A stretch of 17,412 nt of DNA from Oscillospiraceae bacterium (GTDB taxonomy: Bacteria; Bacillota; Clostridia; Oscillospirales; Ruminococcaceae). Under the pieces are notes generated by a model. That model worked only from the letters and a program-made list of their open reading frames with translations, did not search any database and was not told the DNA's origin. The stretch spans positions 1-17,412 of the forward strand of contig JAGBFZ010000280.1 of NCBI GenBank assembly GCA_018110855.1, given 5' to 3'. A program made the translations under genes and the position numbers. Positions within the stretch are counted from its first letter, which is position 1. The number at the start of each line of letters is the position of its first letter. Shown here piece by piece: positions 7,783-13,733 of the stretch.

Positions 7783-9393
7783 TTACTTGTTAAAAATGCT
7801 GTCTGTAAGAAATTCAATGTTTTTGCAGTAAAGCGATGTGTTCTTGAAATTACTGAACATATCGTATATTTCATCATTCAGAGCGTCCCAGTCGTCGGAA
7901 GTGTTTATTGCGGGAAGAAGAGCGTCGCCGTAGCTTTCGTTATACTTATGCCTGAAGCCGTCAAAGCCCGCAAGGAAAACATTTCCGATATGAAGCTTGT
8001 CCATAAAGCGAAGGCAGCTTATTACCGCATTGTCAAAATGCTCCCAGCCCCGCTTTACTATCCTTTCAAAGCTTATTACAAGCTCCTTTTCGGAAGGCTC
8101 GGTCTTTATATTTGAAAGAAGCAGCTTCTTTGTACTCTCAAACTGCTCGGGATATGCGCTCTGAGCGTATTCGTATCTTGCGGAATTGGTCAGGAACACA
8201 TAATCATATTCATATCCGGGCAGAAATGCGTTTACGCCTATTACAACGGGCTTTTCCCTGTCAATAAACTCCATGATCTTATCGCGGTCGTCAACAGATG
8301 ATCTTCCAGGTGCAATCAGAAGAATTTTTCTGCCGTCAAATTCCTTTGCAAGCTCTATTACAGTATCCTCGTCATTGACCTTCCTGCACTGATTTTCAAG
8401 ATATTTGCTCTCGAGAAGGTCGTAATCGTATTTTCTTCTGTCCTCGGGGCTTAAAGATTCGATTATGTTTCTCATATCCTTTGAGCTTGTTCTGTGATTT
8501 TTAAGAAGATATGCGATATTGTTAACATGGCAGCAGTACATTCCCGCAATAAAATAGGGAGTTGAATAGCCCCATGAATAATTCTCCTTGAAGGATTCCA
8601 TGTAGATGTCGATAGCGTCCATTATGGCGTTCATGTCATAATTGCAGCTGTGCTTTCTGTTTAAATAGCTTGCAACAAGCTCTGTTGTTGCATTGCCCGC
8701 TCCTCTGCCCATTCCGCAGAGGCTTGCGTCAACGATAATGCCCCTTTTTCCTTTGAGTATTTCGGTGAAATGCATGGTAAGAGCAAAGGAAAGCTGCTGA
8801 TTATTATGAGAATGGAAGCCAAGATCTATCTCGGGAGCAAGATATTTATCAAGGACGTTTACTATCCTTTCAAGGTCCTCGGCATACATGGCGCCGAAGG
8901 TATCCACAACGGACAGGCATACGGGCATGACCTTGTTTGCTTCCTCGGCAAGATCTTTAAGCTCCTCATCGGAATATGCAAGGGTATTTGCAGCCTGATA
9001 AAAGACCTTATAGCCCTTATCCATTATGGCTTTTCCCACGCTTATGCCTTCCCTGTGCTTTCCGTGGGGAAATACTACTCTTACTGCGTCAACAGAGCCG
9101 CCGTCATACTCGGGGAGCTGAGAAAGGTCGTATCTGTCCCAGTCGATCATTACAACATAGGTGGCGGACTTCTTTTTTTTCGTAATATATCTTTTCAGAT
9201 CGTCGGGAACATGGAAAAAGGATGTACCCTCCTCATGAGCCGAATTTTTAAGCCAGCCGCACTCGATTATCTCAATATCCGCTTCCTCGGATTTCTTTAT
9301 AATTCCTGTTATAACAGGCGAACCGAACTTTGCGTCAACGATATATGCTCCGTCACGCAGGGTGCAGTCAAGCAGTCGGATATTATTATTCAT
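7783..9393 (-). CDS. DRE-TIM (HMGL-like) aldolase with extra C-terminal Rossmann-like domain
   Basis: This 536-aa protein has two parts. Residues 1 to about 290 form a DRE-TIM metallolyase barrel with LLDCTLRDGAY (7-17), metal ligands in HSHNN (H194, H196) and the strand ASLCGMGRGAGN (223-234). These resemble 4-hydroxy-2-oxovalerate aldolase and isopropylmalate/homocitrate synthases, which make or break C-C bonds next to a 2-oxo acid. The His residues that follow TLRDG in 4-hydroxy-2-oxovalerate aldolases are absent (A16-Y17), so the substrate probably differs. Residues from about 355 to 536 form a second alpha/beta domain starting ILLIAPGRSS, reminiscent of MAF/DUF115-type nucleotide-binding folds, with function unknown. 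ATG at 9393 has GGAGG about 8 nt upstream, 13 nt after rfbH. It probably makes the 2-oxo acid consumed by the next gene, a TPP enzyme; this is inference from order. Confidence 0.82.
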   Translation of the reverse strand: MNNNIRLLDCTLRDGAYIVDAKFGSPVITGIIKKSEEADIEIIECGWLKNSAHEEGTSFFHVPDDLKRYITKKKKSATYVVMIDWDRYDLSQLPEYDGGSVDAVRVVFPHGKHREGISVGKAIMDKGYKVFYQAANTLAYSDEELKDLAEEANKVMPVCLSVVDTFGAMYAEDLERIVNVLDKYLAPEIDLGFHSHNNQQLSFALTMHFTEILKGKRGIIVDASLCGMGRGAGNATTELVASYLNRKHSCNYDMNAIMDAIDIYMESFKENYSWGYSTPYFIAGMYCCHVNNIAYLLKNHRTSSKDMRNIIESLSPEDRRKYDYDLLESKYLENQCRKVNDEDTVIELAKEFDGRKILLIAPGRSSVDDRDKIMEFIDREKPVVIGVNAFLPGYEYDYVFLTNSARYEYAQSAYPEQFESTKKLLLSNIKTEPSEKELVISFERIVKRGWEHFDNAVISCLRFMDKLHIGNVFLAGFDGFRHKYNESYGDALLPAINTSDDWDALNDEIYDMFSNFKNTSLYCKNIEFLTDSIFNK

Positions 9394-9406
9394 GACAAAG
9401 CCTCCG

Positions 9407-10753
9407 TTATTTAATGTTAACAGCTTCGATAATGACCTCAGCCATATAGTCGATCATCTCGTCGGTCATACCAGGGTAAACGCCCACCCAGAAGGTGTTG
9501 TTCATAATAAAATCGGTGGTTTCAAGGCTGCCCGATACCCTGTAAGCGTCGGTGCCTCTTATCTGATCGAAGCAGGGGTGCTTGATAAGATTTCCGCTGA
9601 AAAGCAGTCTTGTCTGAATGTTCTTGCTTTCGATATATTTTGTGACAGCATTTCTGTCAAGACCGCTTTCGGGTTTAACGGAGATCAGGAAGCCGAACCA
9701 TGAGGGACGGCTGTTTTCTGCGGGAACGGGGAGGATTAGCCTGTCGCTTACGCACTCAAGAGCCTTGCGGAGCCTGTCGTGGTTGTGGCGGCGTCTCTCG
9801 ATGAACGAGGGGAATTTCTTGAGCTGCTCGCAGCCGATGGCTGCCTGCATATCGGTAACCTTGAGATTATAGCCGAAATGGCTGTAAACATACTTGTGGT
9901 CGTAGCCCTGAGGAAGCTCGCCGTACTGACCGTCAAAGCGGTGATTGCAGAAATTGTCTCTTCCCGAGGGACAGATGCAGTCTCTTCCCCAGTCACGATA
10001 GGAAAGGATCAGCTTTGACAGCTTCGGGTCATTGGTGTAAACGCAGCCGCCCTCGCCCATTGTCATATGATGGGGAGGATAGAAGCTTGAGGTTCCTATA
10101 TCGCCCCATGTGCCTGTGAAGCGGGTCTCGCCGTCAATGGTGTATTCGGTGCCGAGAGCGTCGCAGTTATCCTCAATGAGCCATAAATTATGCTTGTCGC
10201 AGAACTCCTTTACAGCCTTGAGGTCGAAGGGATTTCCCAGAGTGTGGGCTATCATGACAGCCTTGGTCTTGTCGCTTAGCGCCCCTTCGAGAGCGTTCAC
10301 ATCTATATTATACTGAGGAACGGTAACGTCTACAAAAACAGGCACTGCGCCGTACTGAAGAATGGGTGTGACAGTTGTGGGGAAGCCGCAGGCAACGGTA
10401 ATGACCTCGTCTCCCCTCTTTATCTGTCTGTCGCCCAGCTCGGGTGCGGTAAGTGCCATAAATGCGATAAGATTTGCGGAAGAGCCGCTGTTAACGAGAT
10501 GTGCGTGCTTCACGCCTATCCACTTTGCAAATTCCTTCTCAAACTCGTCCGCAAAGCGTCCTGTGGTGAGCCAGAAATCAAGCATAGCGTCGGTAAGGGC
10601 GCACATTTCCTTCTCATCGAATACTCTTGAGGCATAGCTTATCCTGTTTCCCTTTTCAAAGGGGGTCTTGTTTTCCTTGAAATCATGGTAATAATCGGCA
10701 ACGAGAGCCTTTATCTGCTCTCTTGCCTCTGCTTCGCTGTTCCACTTGCTCAT
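9407..10753 (-). CDS. rfbH: CDP-4-keto-6-deoxy-D-glucose 3-dehydrase (E1, RfbH/AscC/DdhC type)
   Basis: This 448-aa PMP-dependent, iron-sulfur enzyme removes the C3 hydroxyl of CDP-4-keto-6-deoxyglucose, the step that commits the sugar to a 3,6-dideoxyhexose. It has the DegT/AHBA aminotransferase fold, but the Schiff-base Lys is replaced by His (H228 in SSFYPPHHMTMGEGG), the hallmark that separates this dehydrase from aminotransferases. Cysteines C197 (IEDNC) and C259-x-C261-x7-C269 (DWGRDCICPSGRDNFC) match the pattern that holds its [2Fe-2S] cluster. Length and N-terminal helix are normal for the family. It needs electrons from a reductase (E3, DdhD/AscD), but no such gene is in the window. 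ATG at 10753 is preceded by GAAAGGAA; the gap to rfbG is 30 nt, the longest in the operon. Confidence 0.95.
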   Translation of the reverse strand: MSKWNSEAEAREQIKALVADYYHDFKENKTPFEKGNRISYASRVFDEKEMCALTDAMLDFWLTTGRFADEFEKEFAKWIGVKHAHLVNSGSSANLIAFMALTAPELGDRQIKRGDEVITVACGFPTTVTPILQYGAVPVFVDVTVPQYNIDVNALEGALSDKTKAVMIAHTLGNPFDLKAVKEFCDKHNLWLIEDNCDALGTEYTIDGETRFTGTWGDIGTSSFYPPHHMTMGEGGCVYTNDPKLSKLILSYRDWGRDCICPSGRDNFCNHRFDGQYGELPQGYDHKYVYSHFGYNLKVTDMQAAIGCEQLKKFPSFIERRRHNHDRLRKALECVSDRLILPVPAENSRPSWFGFLISVKPESGLDRNAVTKYIESKNIQTRLLFSGNLIKHPCFDQIRGTDAYRVSGSLETTDFIMNNTFWVGVYPGMTDEMIDYMAEVIIEAVNIK

Positions 10754-10783
10754 AATTTTTATTTCCTTTCGGGTGATAGCTTT

Positions 10784-11869
10784 TTAATCGTTATTATTTA
10801 TAAACACAGCCTTTTCCATAAACTCGGCTGTCTGTCTGTTCATACATTCTCTGAGGGTATCCGCAGAGGCTCCGTCAAGATAAAGCCTTGTCCATTCAAC
10901 TATCTTATCCATAGTCTCGGGCAGCTCCCATGTGGGCTTCCAGCCGAATTTCGTCTTTATCTTAGCGCAGTCAAGCTTTAAGAAATTGGCTTCATGGGGT
11001 CCGCCGTCATATTTGTTTATCCATTTTATGCCCTGTCCCCATTTCTCGGTGAAGAGGTCAACTATCCTGCCCGTTTCAAAGCAGCAGTTGTCATCGGGAC
11101 CCACATTGTAATATCCCTCATATGAGATATCCTCATACTGCTTTGCCGCTATGAGAAGATATGCAAAAAGCGGCTCAAGAACGTGCTGATAGGGACGTGT
11201 TGAGAAAGGATTTCTCACAATTATATCCTCATGCTTCTGGGCGGCTCTTATGCAGTCGGGGATTATCCTGTCTGCCGCAAAATCGCCGCCGCCGATAACA
11301 TTGCCTGCACGGGCGGTGGAAATTGCCGTACTGCCGTCCGAAAAGAAGCTGTTTTTATAGGAATGTGTCACCAGCTCAGAGCAGGATTTGGAGTTGGAAT
11401 AGGGGTCATAGCCGTCAAGCTCATCGGTCTCACGATAGCCCCATTCCCATTCACGGTTAAGATAAACCTTGTCTGTGGTCACATTAAGAAAGGACTTCAC
11501 GCAGCCTGCGAGCCTTACGCACTCTAAAATATTTGCTGTGCCCATCACATTTATCTCATAGGTTTCAAGGGGATTTCTGTAGCTCTCCCTGACAATGGGC
11601 TGCGCCGCAAGATGAAAAACTATCTCGGGCTGCTTTTCCTCAAATACTCTTTTCAGGCTTTCAATATCTCTCACATCGCCCACAACATGAGCGATATCCT
11701 TCCCGATATCCGCAAGCTCAAACAGCGAGGGGGAGGTGGGGGGCGTAAGGGAATAGCCCGTCACCTCTGCACCGAAGCCCGAAAGGATACTGCAGAGCCA
11801 TGAGCCTTTGAAGCCTGTGTGTCCTGTTACAAGCACCTTTTTTCCTTTATAAAAGCTTTTTATATCCAT
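10784..11869 (-). CDS. rfbG: CDP-glucose 4,6-dehydratase
   Basis: This 361-aa extended SDR converts CDP-glucose to CDP-4-keto-6-deoxyglucose using bound NAD+. Motifs are the cofactor loop VTGHTGFKGSW (14-24), FHLAAQP (85-91), the dehydratase signature TTDK (131-134) and the catalytic Y157-x3-K161 (YDPYSNSK). Length is right for RfbG. The start at 11869 (MDIKSFYKGKK) fits the family. A longer frame to 11947 would run 68 nt into rfbF and add 26 unrelated residues. GGAGGA lies 14 nt upstream, inside the end of rfbF, so translation is probably coupled; the intergenic gap is 10 nt. It is the second step of the CDP-dideoxyhexose pathway, between RfbF and RfbH. Confidence 0.95.
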   Translation of the reverse strand: MDIKSFYKGKKVLVTGHTGFKGSWLCSILSGFGAEVTGYSLTPPTSPSLFELADIGKDIAHVVGDVRDIESLKRVFEEKQPEIVFHLAAQPIVRESYRNPLETYEINVMGTANILECVRLAGCVKSFLNVTTDKVYLNREWEWGYRETDELDGYDPYSNSKSCSELVTHSYKNSFFSDGSTAISTARAGNVIGGGDFAADRIIPDCIRAAQKHEDIIVRNPFSTRPYQHVLEPLFAYLLIAAKQYEDISYEGYYNVGPDDNCCFETGRIVDLFTEKWGQGIKWINKYDGGPHEANFLKLDCAKIKTKFGWKPTWELPETMDKIVEWTRLYLDGASADTLRECMNRQTAEFMEKAVFINNND

Positions 11870-11879
11870 ATTTTTACGC

Positions 11880-12659
11880 TCAGTCCTCCCATTTTTTCCA
11901 TGGAGCCTGACCGCTTTCAAGCAGCTTTTCAAGCATATCCATCTCACGCTTTGTATCCATGCACTGCCAGAAGCCCTTGTGCATATAGCTCATAAGCTGA
12001 CCCTTTGCCGCAAGGGTCTCAAGGGGCGCTTTCTCGAATATGGTGTCATCGTCCTCGATATAATCGAATATCTCAGGCTCAAGCACCATGTAGCCCGCAT
12101 TGATAGGCGCACCGTCTCCCGCAGCCTTTTCTCTGAAGGAATGAACGGCATTGTCTCCGCCGATATCCAGAACGCCCTTCTGCTGCTCAAGCATAACGGC
12201 TGTCAGAGTGGCGATTTTTCCGTGGCTCTTGTGAAAAGCCAGCAGCTCGGAGATGTTTACATCGCACACACCGTCTCCGTAGGTCATCATAAAGGTCTCG
12301 TTGCCTATATATTGCTGCACCCTCTTTATTCTGCCGCCTGTCATGGTTTTAAGCCCTGTGTCCACAACTGTTACCTTCCATGGCTCTGTTTTCATATTAT
12401 GTATTATCATTTTGTTGCCTTCGGTAAAGTCAAAGGTGATGTCCGAGGTGTGAAGGAAATAGTCTGCGAACCATTCCTTTATAATGTGCTGCTTGTAGCC
12501 TGCACAGACGATAAATTCGTTAAATCCGTAATAGGAATATTCCTTCATGATATGCCATAAAATAGGCATTCCGCCTATGGGGAGCATGGGCTTGGGCTTA
12601 TATTGGGATTCCTCGGAAATTCTTGTTCCGTATCCGCCTGCAAGAAGTACGACCTTCAT
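11880..12659 (-). CDS. rfbF: Glucose-1-phosphate cytidylyltransferase
   Basis: This 259-aa nucleotidyltransferase makes CDP-glucose from glucose-1-phosphate and CTP. It starts with the nucleotide-binding loop LLAGGYGTR (5-13) and has the conserved KPKPMLPIGG (21-30), which carries the phosphate-binding Lys, then the metal-site Asp D129 in MTYGDGV, INAGYMV, and a C-terminal GFWQCMDT stretch typical of the RfbF clade. Length matches the family (about 257 aa). The start at 12659 is set by a perfect AAGGAGG at 12669-12675, 9 nt upstream. It is the first gene of the operon, about 60 nt after the predicted transcription start. The rfbF-rfbG-rfbH order is the classical CDP-3,6-dideoxyhexose order. 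Confidence 0.95.
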   Translation of the reverse strand: MKVVLLAGGYGTRISEESQYKPKPMLPIGGMPILWHIMKEYSYYGFNEFIVCAGYKQHIIKEWFADYFLHTSDITFDFTEGNKMIIHNMKTEPWKVTVVDTGLKTMTGGRIKRVQQYIGNETFMMTYGDGVCDVNISELLAFHKSHGKIATLTAVMLEQQKGVLDIGGDNAVHSFREKAAGDGAPINAGYMVLEPEIFDYIEDDDTIFEKAPLETLAAKGQLMSYMHKGFWQCMDTKREMDMLEKLLESGQAPWKKWED

Positions 12660-12668
12660 TTAAAAATG

Positions 12669-12675
12669 CCTCCTT
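12669..12675 (-). promoter_or_regulatory. Ribosome binding site of rfbF
   Basis: AAGGAGG on the minus strand, fully complementary to the 16S anti-Shine-Dalgarno, stands 9 nt before the rfbF ATG. It is the strongest ribosome site in the operon and fixes the start of its first gene. Confidence 0.9.
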
Positions 12676-12727
12676 TTTATTAAATAAAAATCCGTCTTAT
12701 AATCACAGTTCGTTAATATACATTTTT

Positions 12728-12756
12728 ATTATATCAGAAGCGTTATTGATTGTCAA
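12728..12756 (-). promoter_or_regulatory. Consensus sigma-A promoter of the CDP-sugar operon
   Basis: On the minus strand a perfect -35 TTGACA (12756-12751) and a perfect -10 TATAAT (12733-12728) are separated by exactly 17 nt. TGA immediately before the -10 adds an extended -10 (TGnTATAAT). Transcription should start near 12721, giving an AT-rich leader of about 60 nt before rfbF, without an obvious attenuator hairpin. The promoter lies 22 nt past the stop codon of the upstream glycosyltransferase gene. No operator was recognised; such a promoter is expected to be strong and mainly constitutive unless repressed. Confidence 0.92.
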
Positions 12757-12777
12757 GTTTTTGCAGCTTTAAATAAT

Positions 12778-13605
12778 TTACCCTTTTGCCGATTTTCTCC
12801 CACTCCGCCATTTCCAAAAATACTTGAACATAGAGGAAAGCTGAATAAGAAAATATTTTTTGCTTTTCATGTAAGCCCTTTCCCACAGATGGACCACCGA
12901 AAACTGCGGAGCATAGACCGTCCTGCCGTATTCCTGCGCCATGCGGGTAAGATCGGCGTCCTCGCTGTAAAGGAAATATCTCTCGTCAAAGCCGCCCAGC
13001 TTTTTAAAAACATCCGTCCTTATGACAATAAAACATCCTGAACAGAAACCCACATCAGTGACCTCTGTAATGTTCCTGTCGGCAAAGGTGTATTCTCTCC
13101 GCCACCTGCGGAACACACCTCCGAACCGCTCGAGCCGTCCGCCGAGCATATATCTGAGCGTGGGAGTCAGCTTCGGAGTAAACTGCTCCTCACCGTTTTC
13201 ATATATAAACTTAGGCACAGCCATGACTATATCGGGGTTATCATTCATAAACCCGCACATCTGCGTCACAGTATCCTCGGTGAGCATAATATCGGGATTC
13301 ACAATAAAGTGGATATCCGAATCAAGCATATTTATTATAGTATTGTGTCCTGCTCCGAAGCCCCTGTTTTCACTGCCGCGAATCACCTTCACCTGCGGAA
13401 AGTCCCTTTCAACCATATCGGGAGTTCCGTCTGTGGAGGCATTGTCGCAGATATATATCTGAAGCTCCGCTCCCTTTGTCTTTTCAAGTATGGAACCTAA
13501 GGCGGCGGAAATATTGTTCTTGTTGTTATAGGTAACTATACATAAAGAGGCTTTCAGAAGGAACCTCCCCTTTCGTTTCGTGCATATATTTGCATCTTCA
13601 TACAC
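12778..13605 (-). CDS. Family 2 glycosyltransferase, WbbL/rhamnosyltransferase-like
   Basis: This soluble GT-A glycosyltransferase is probably for surface polysaccharide. Motifs are ASLCIVTYNN at the start of the fold, YICDNASTDGT, the metal-site equivalent VNPDIML (about 102-108), and the C-terminal GGFDERYFLYSEDADL followed by VVHLWERA, all typical of the WbbL rhamnosyltransferase group. The frame opens with GTG at 13605 (275 aa), but no ribosome site precedes that codon and it adds 16 basic residues outside the family alignment. The in-frame CTG at 13557, giving MKASLCIVTYNN, has GGGGAGG 6 nt upstream and fits the family better (259 aa). I report the longer frame as the outer limit and think 13557 somewhat more likely. 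It lies alone between a hairpin and the rfbF promoter. No terminator separates it from the operon, so readthrough into rfbF is possible. Confidence 0.85.
   Translation of the reverse strand: MYEDANICTKRKGRFLLKASLCIVTYNNKNNISAALGSILEKTKGAELQIYICDNASTDGTPDMVERDFPQVKVIRGSENRGFGAGHNTIINMLDSDIHFIVNPDIMLTEDTVTQMCGFMNDNPDIVMAVPKFIYENGEEQFTPKLTPTLRYMLGGRLERFGGVFRRWRREYTFADRNITEVTDVGFCSGCFIVIRTDVFKKLGGFDERYFLYSEDADLTRMAQEYGRTVYAPQFSVVHLWERAYMKSKKYFLIQLSSMFKYFWKWRSGRKSAKG
13564..13570 (-). promoter_or_regulatory. Ribosome binding site pointing to a CTG start
   Basis: GGGGAGG on the minus strand lies 6 nt before the in-frame CTG at 13557-13555 of the WbbL-like gene. There is no ATG, GTG or TTG at normal spacing. 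It is the only convincing ribosome site near the 5' end of that gene. Confidence 0.6.
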
Positions 13606-13649
13606 GGTTTATGCTTGTTTTTGAGTAAGTCAGCACAGCTTTTACAGAA

Positions 13650-13677
13650 GGGGGAGGCGATATTGTACGCCTCCCCC
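13650..13677 (-). terminator. GC-rich hairpin after pheT, probable terminator
   Basis: A perfect 10-bp stem GGGGGAGGCG (13650-13659) pairs with CGCCTCCCCC (13668-13677) around an 8-nt loop. It lies 56 nt after the pheT stop. On the minus strand it is followed by TTCTGT rather than a clean U-run, so it is an imperfect intrinsic terminator. It separates the phe genes from the downstream glycosyltransferase gene. The 128-nt region 13606-13733 holds nothing else that I recognise. Confidence 0.55.
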
Positions 13678-13733
13678 GAATTTCTGCCCAAAATATACCT
13701 CTTTGCTCCGTTTTGCGCAGATTATGAAAAATA

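Noticed and set aside
7205..7831. Plus-strand 208-aa open frame opposite the TPP enzyme
   Set aside because: Antisense shadow; the opposite strand has the intact E49, GDGG and N478 motifs.
8770..9414. Plus-strand 214-aa open frame opposite the aldolase gene
   Set aside because: It is the antisense of a well-supported gene, has no ribosome site or family motif, and reflects low antisense stop density.
11870..11947. Longer N-terminus for rfbG
   Set aside because: It would overlap rfbF by 68 nt, and the added residues are just rfbF's end read in another frame.
13606..13733. A promoter for the WbbL-like gene
   Set aside because: No pair of -35 and -10 hexamers with acceptable match and spacing was found; only the hairpin is supported.
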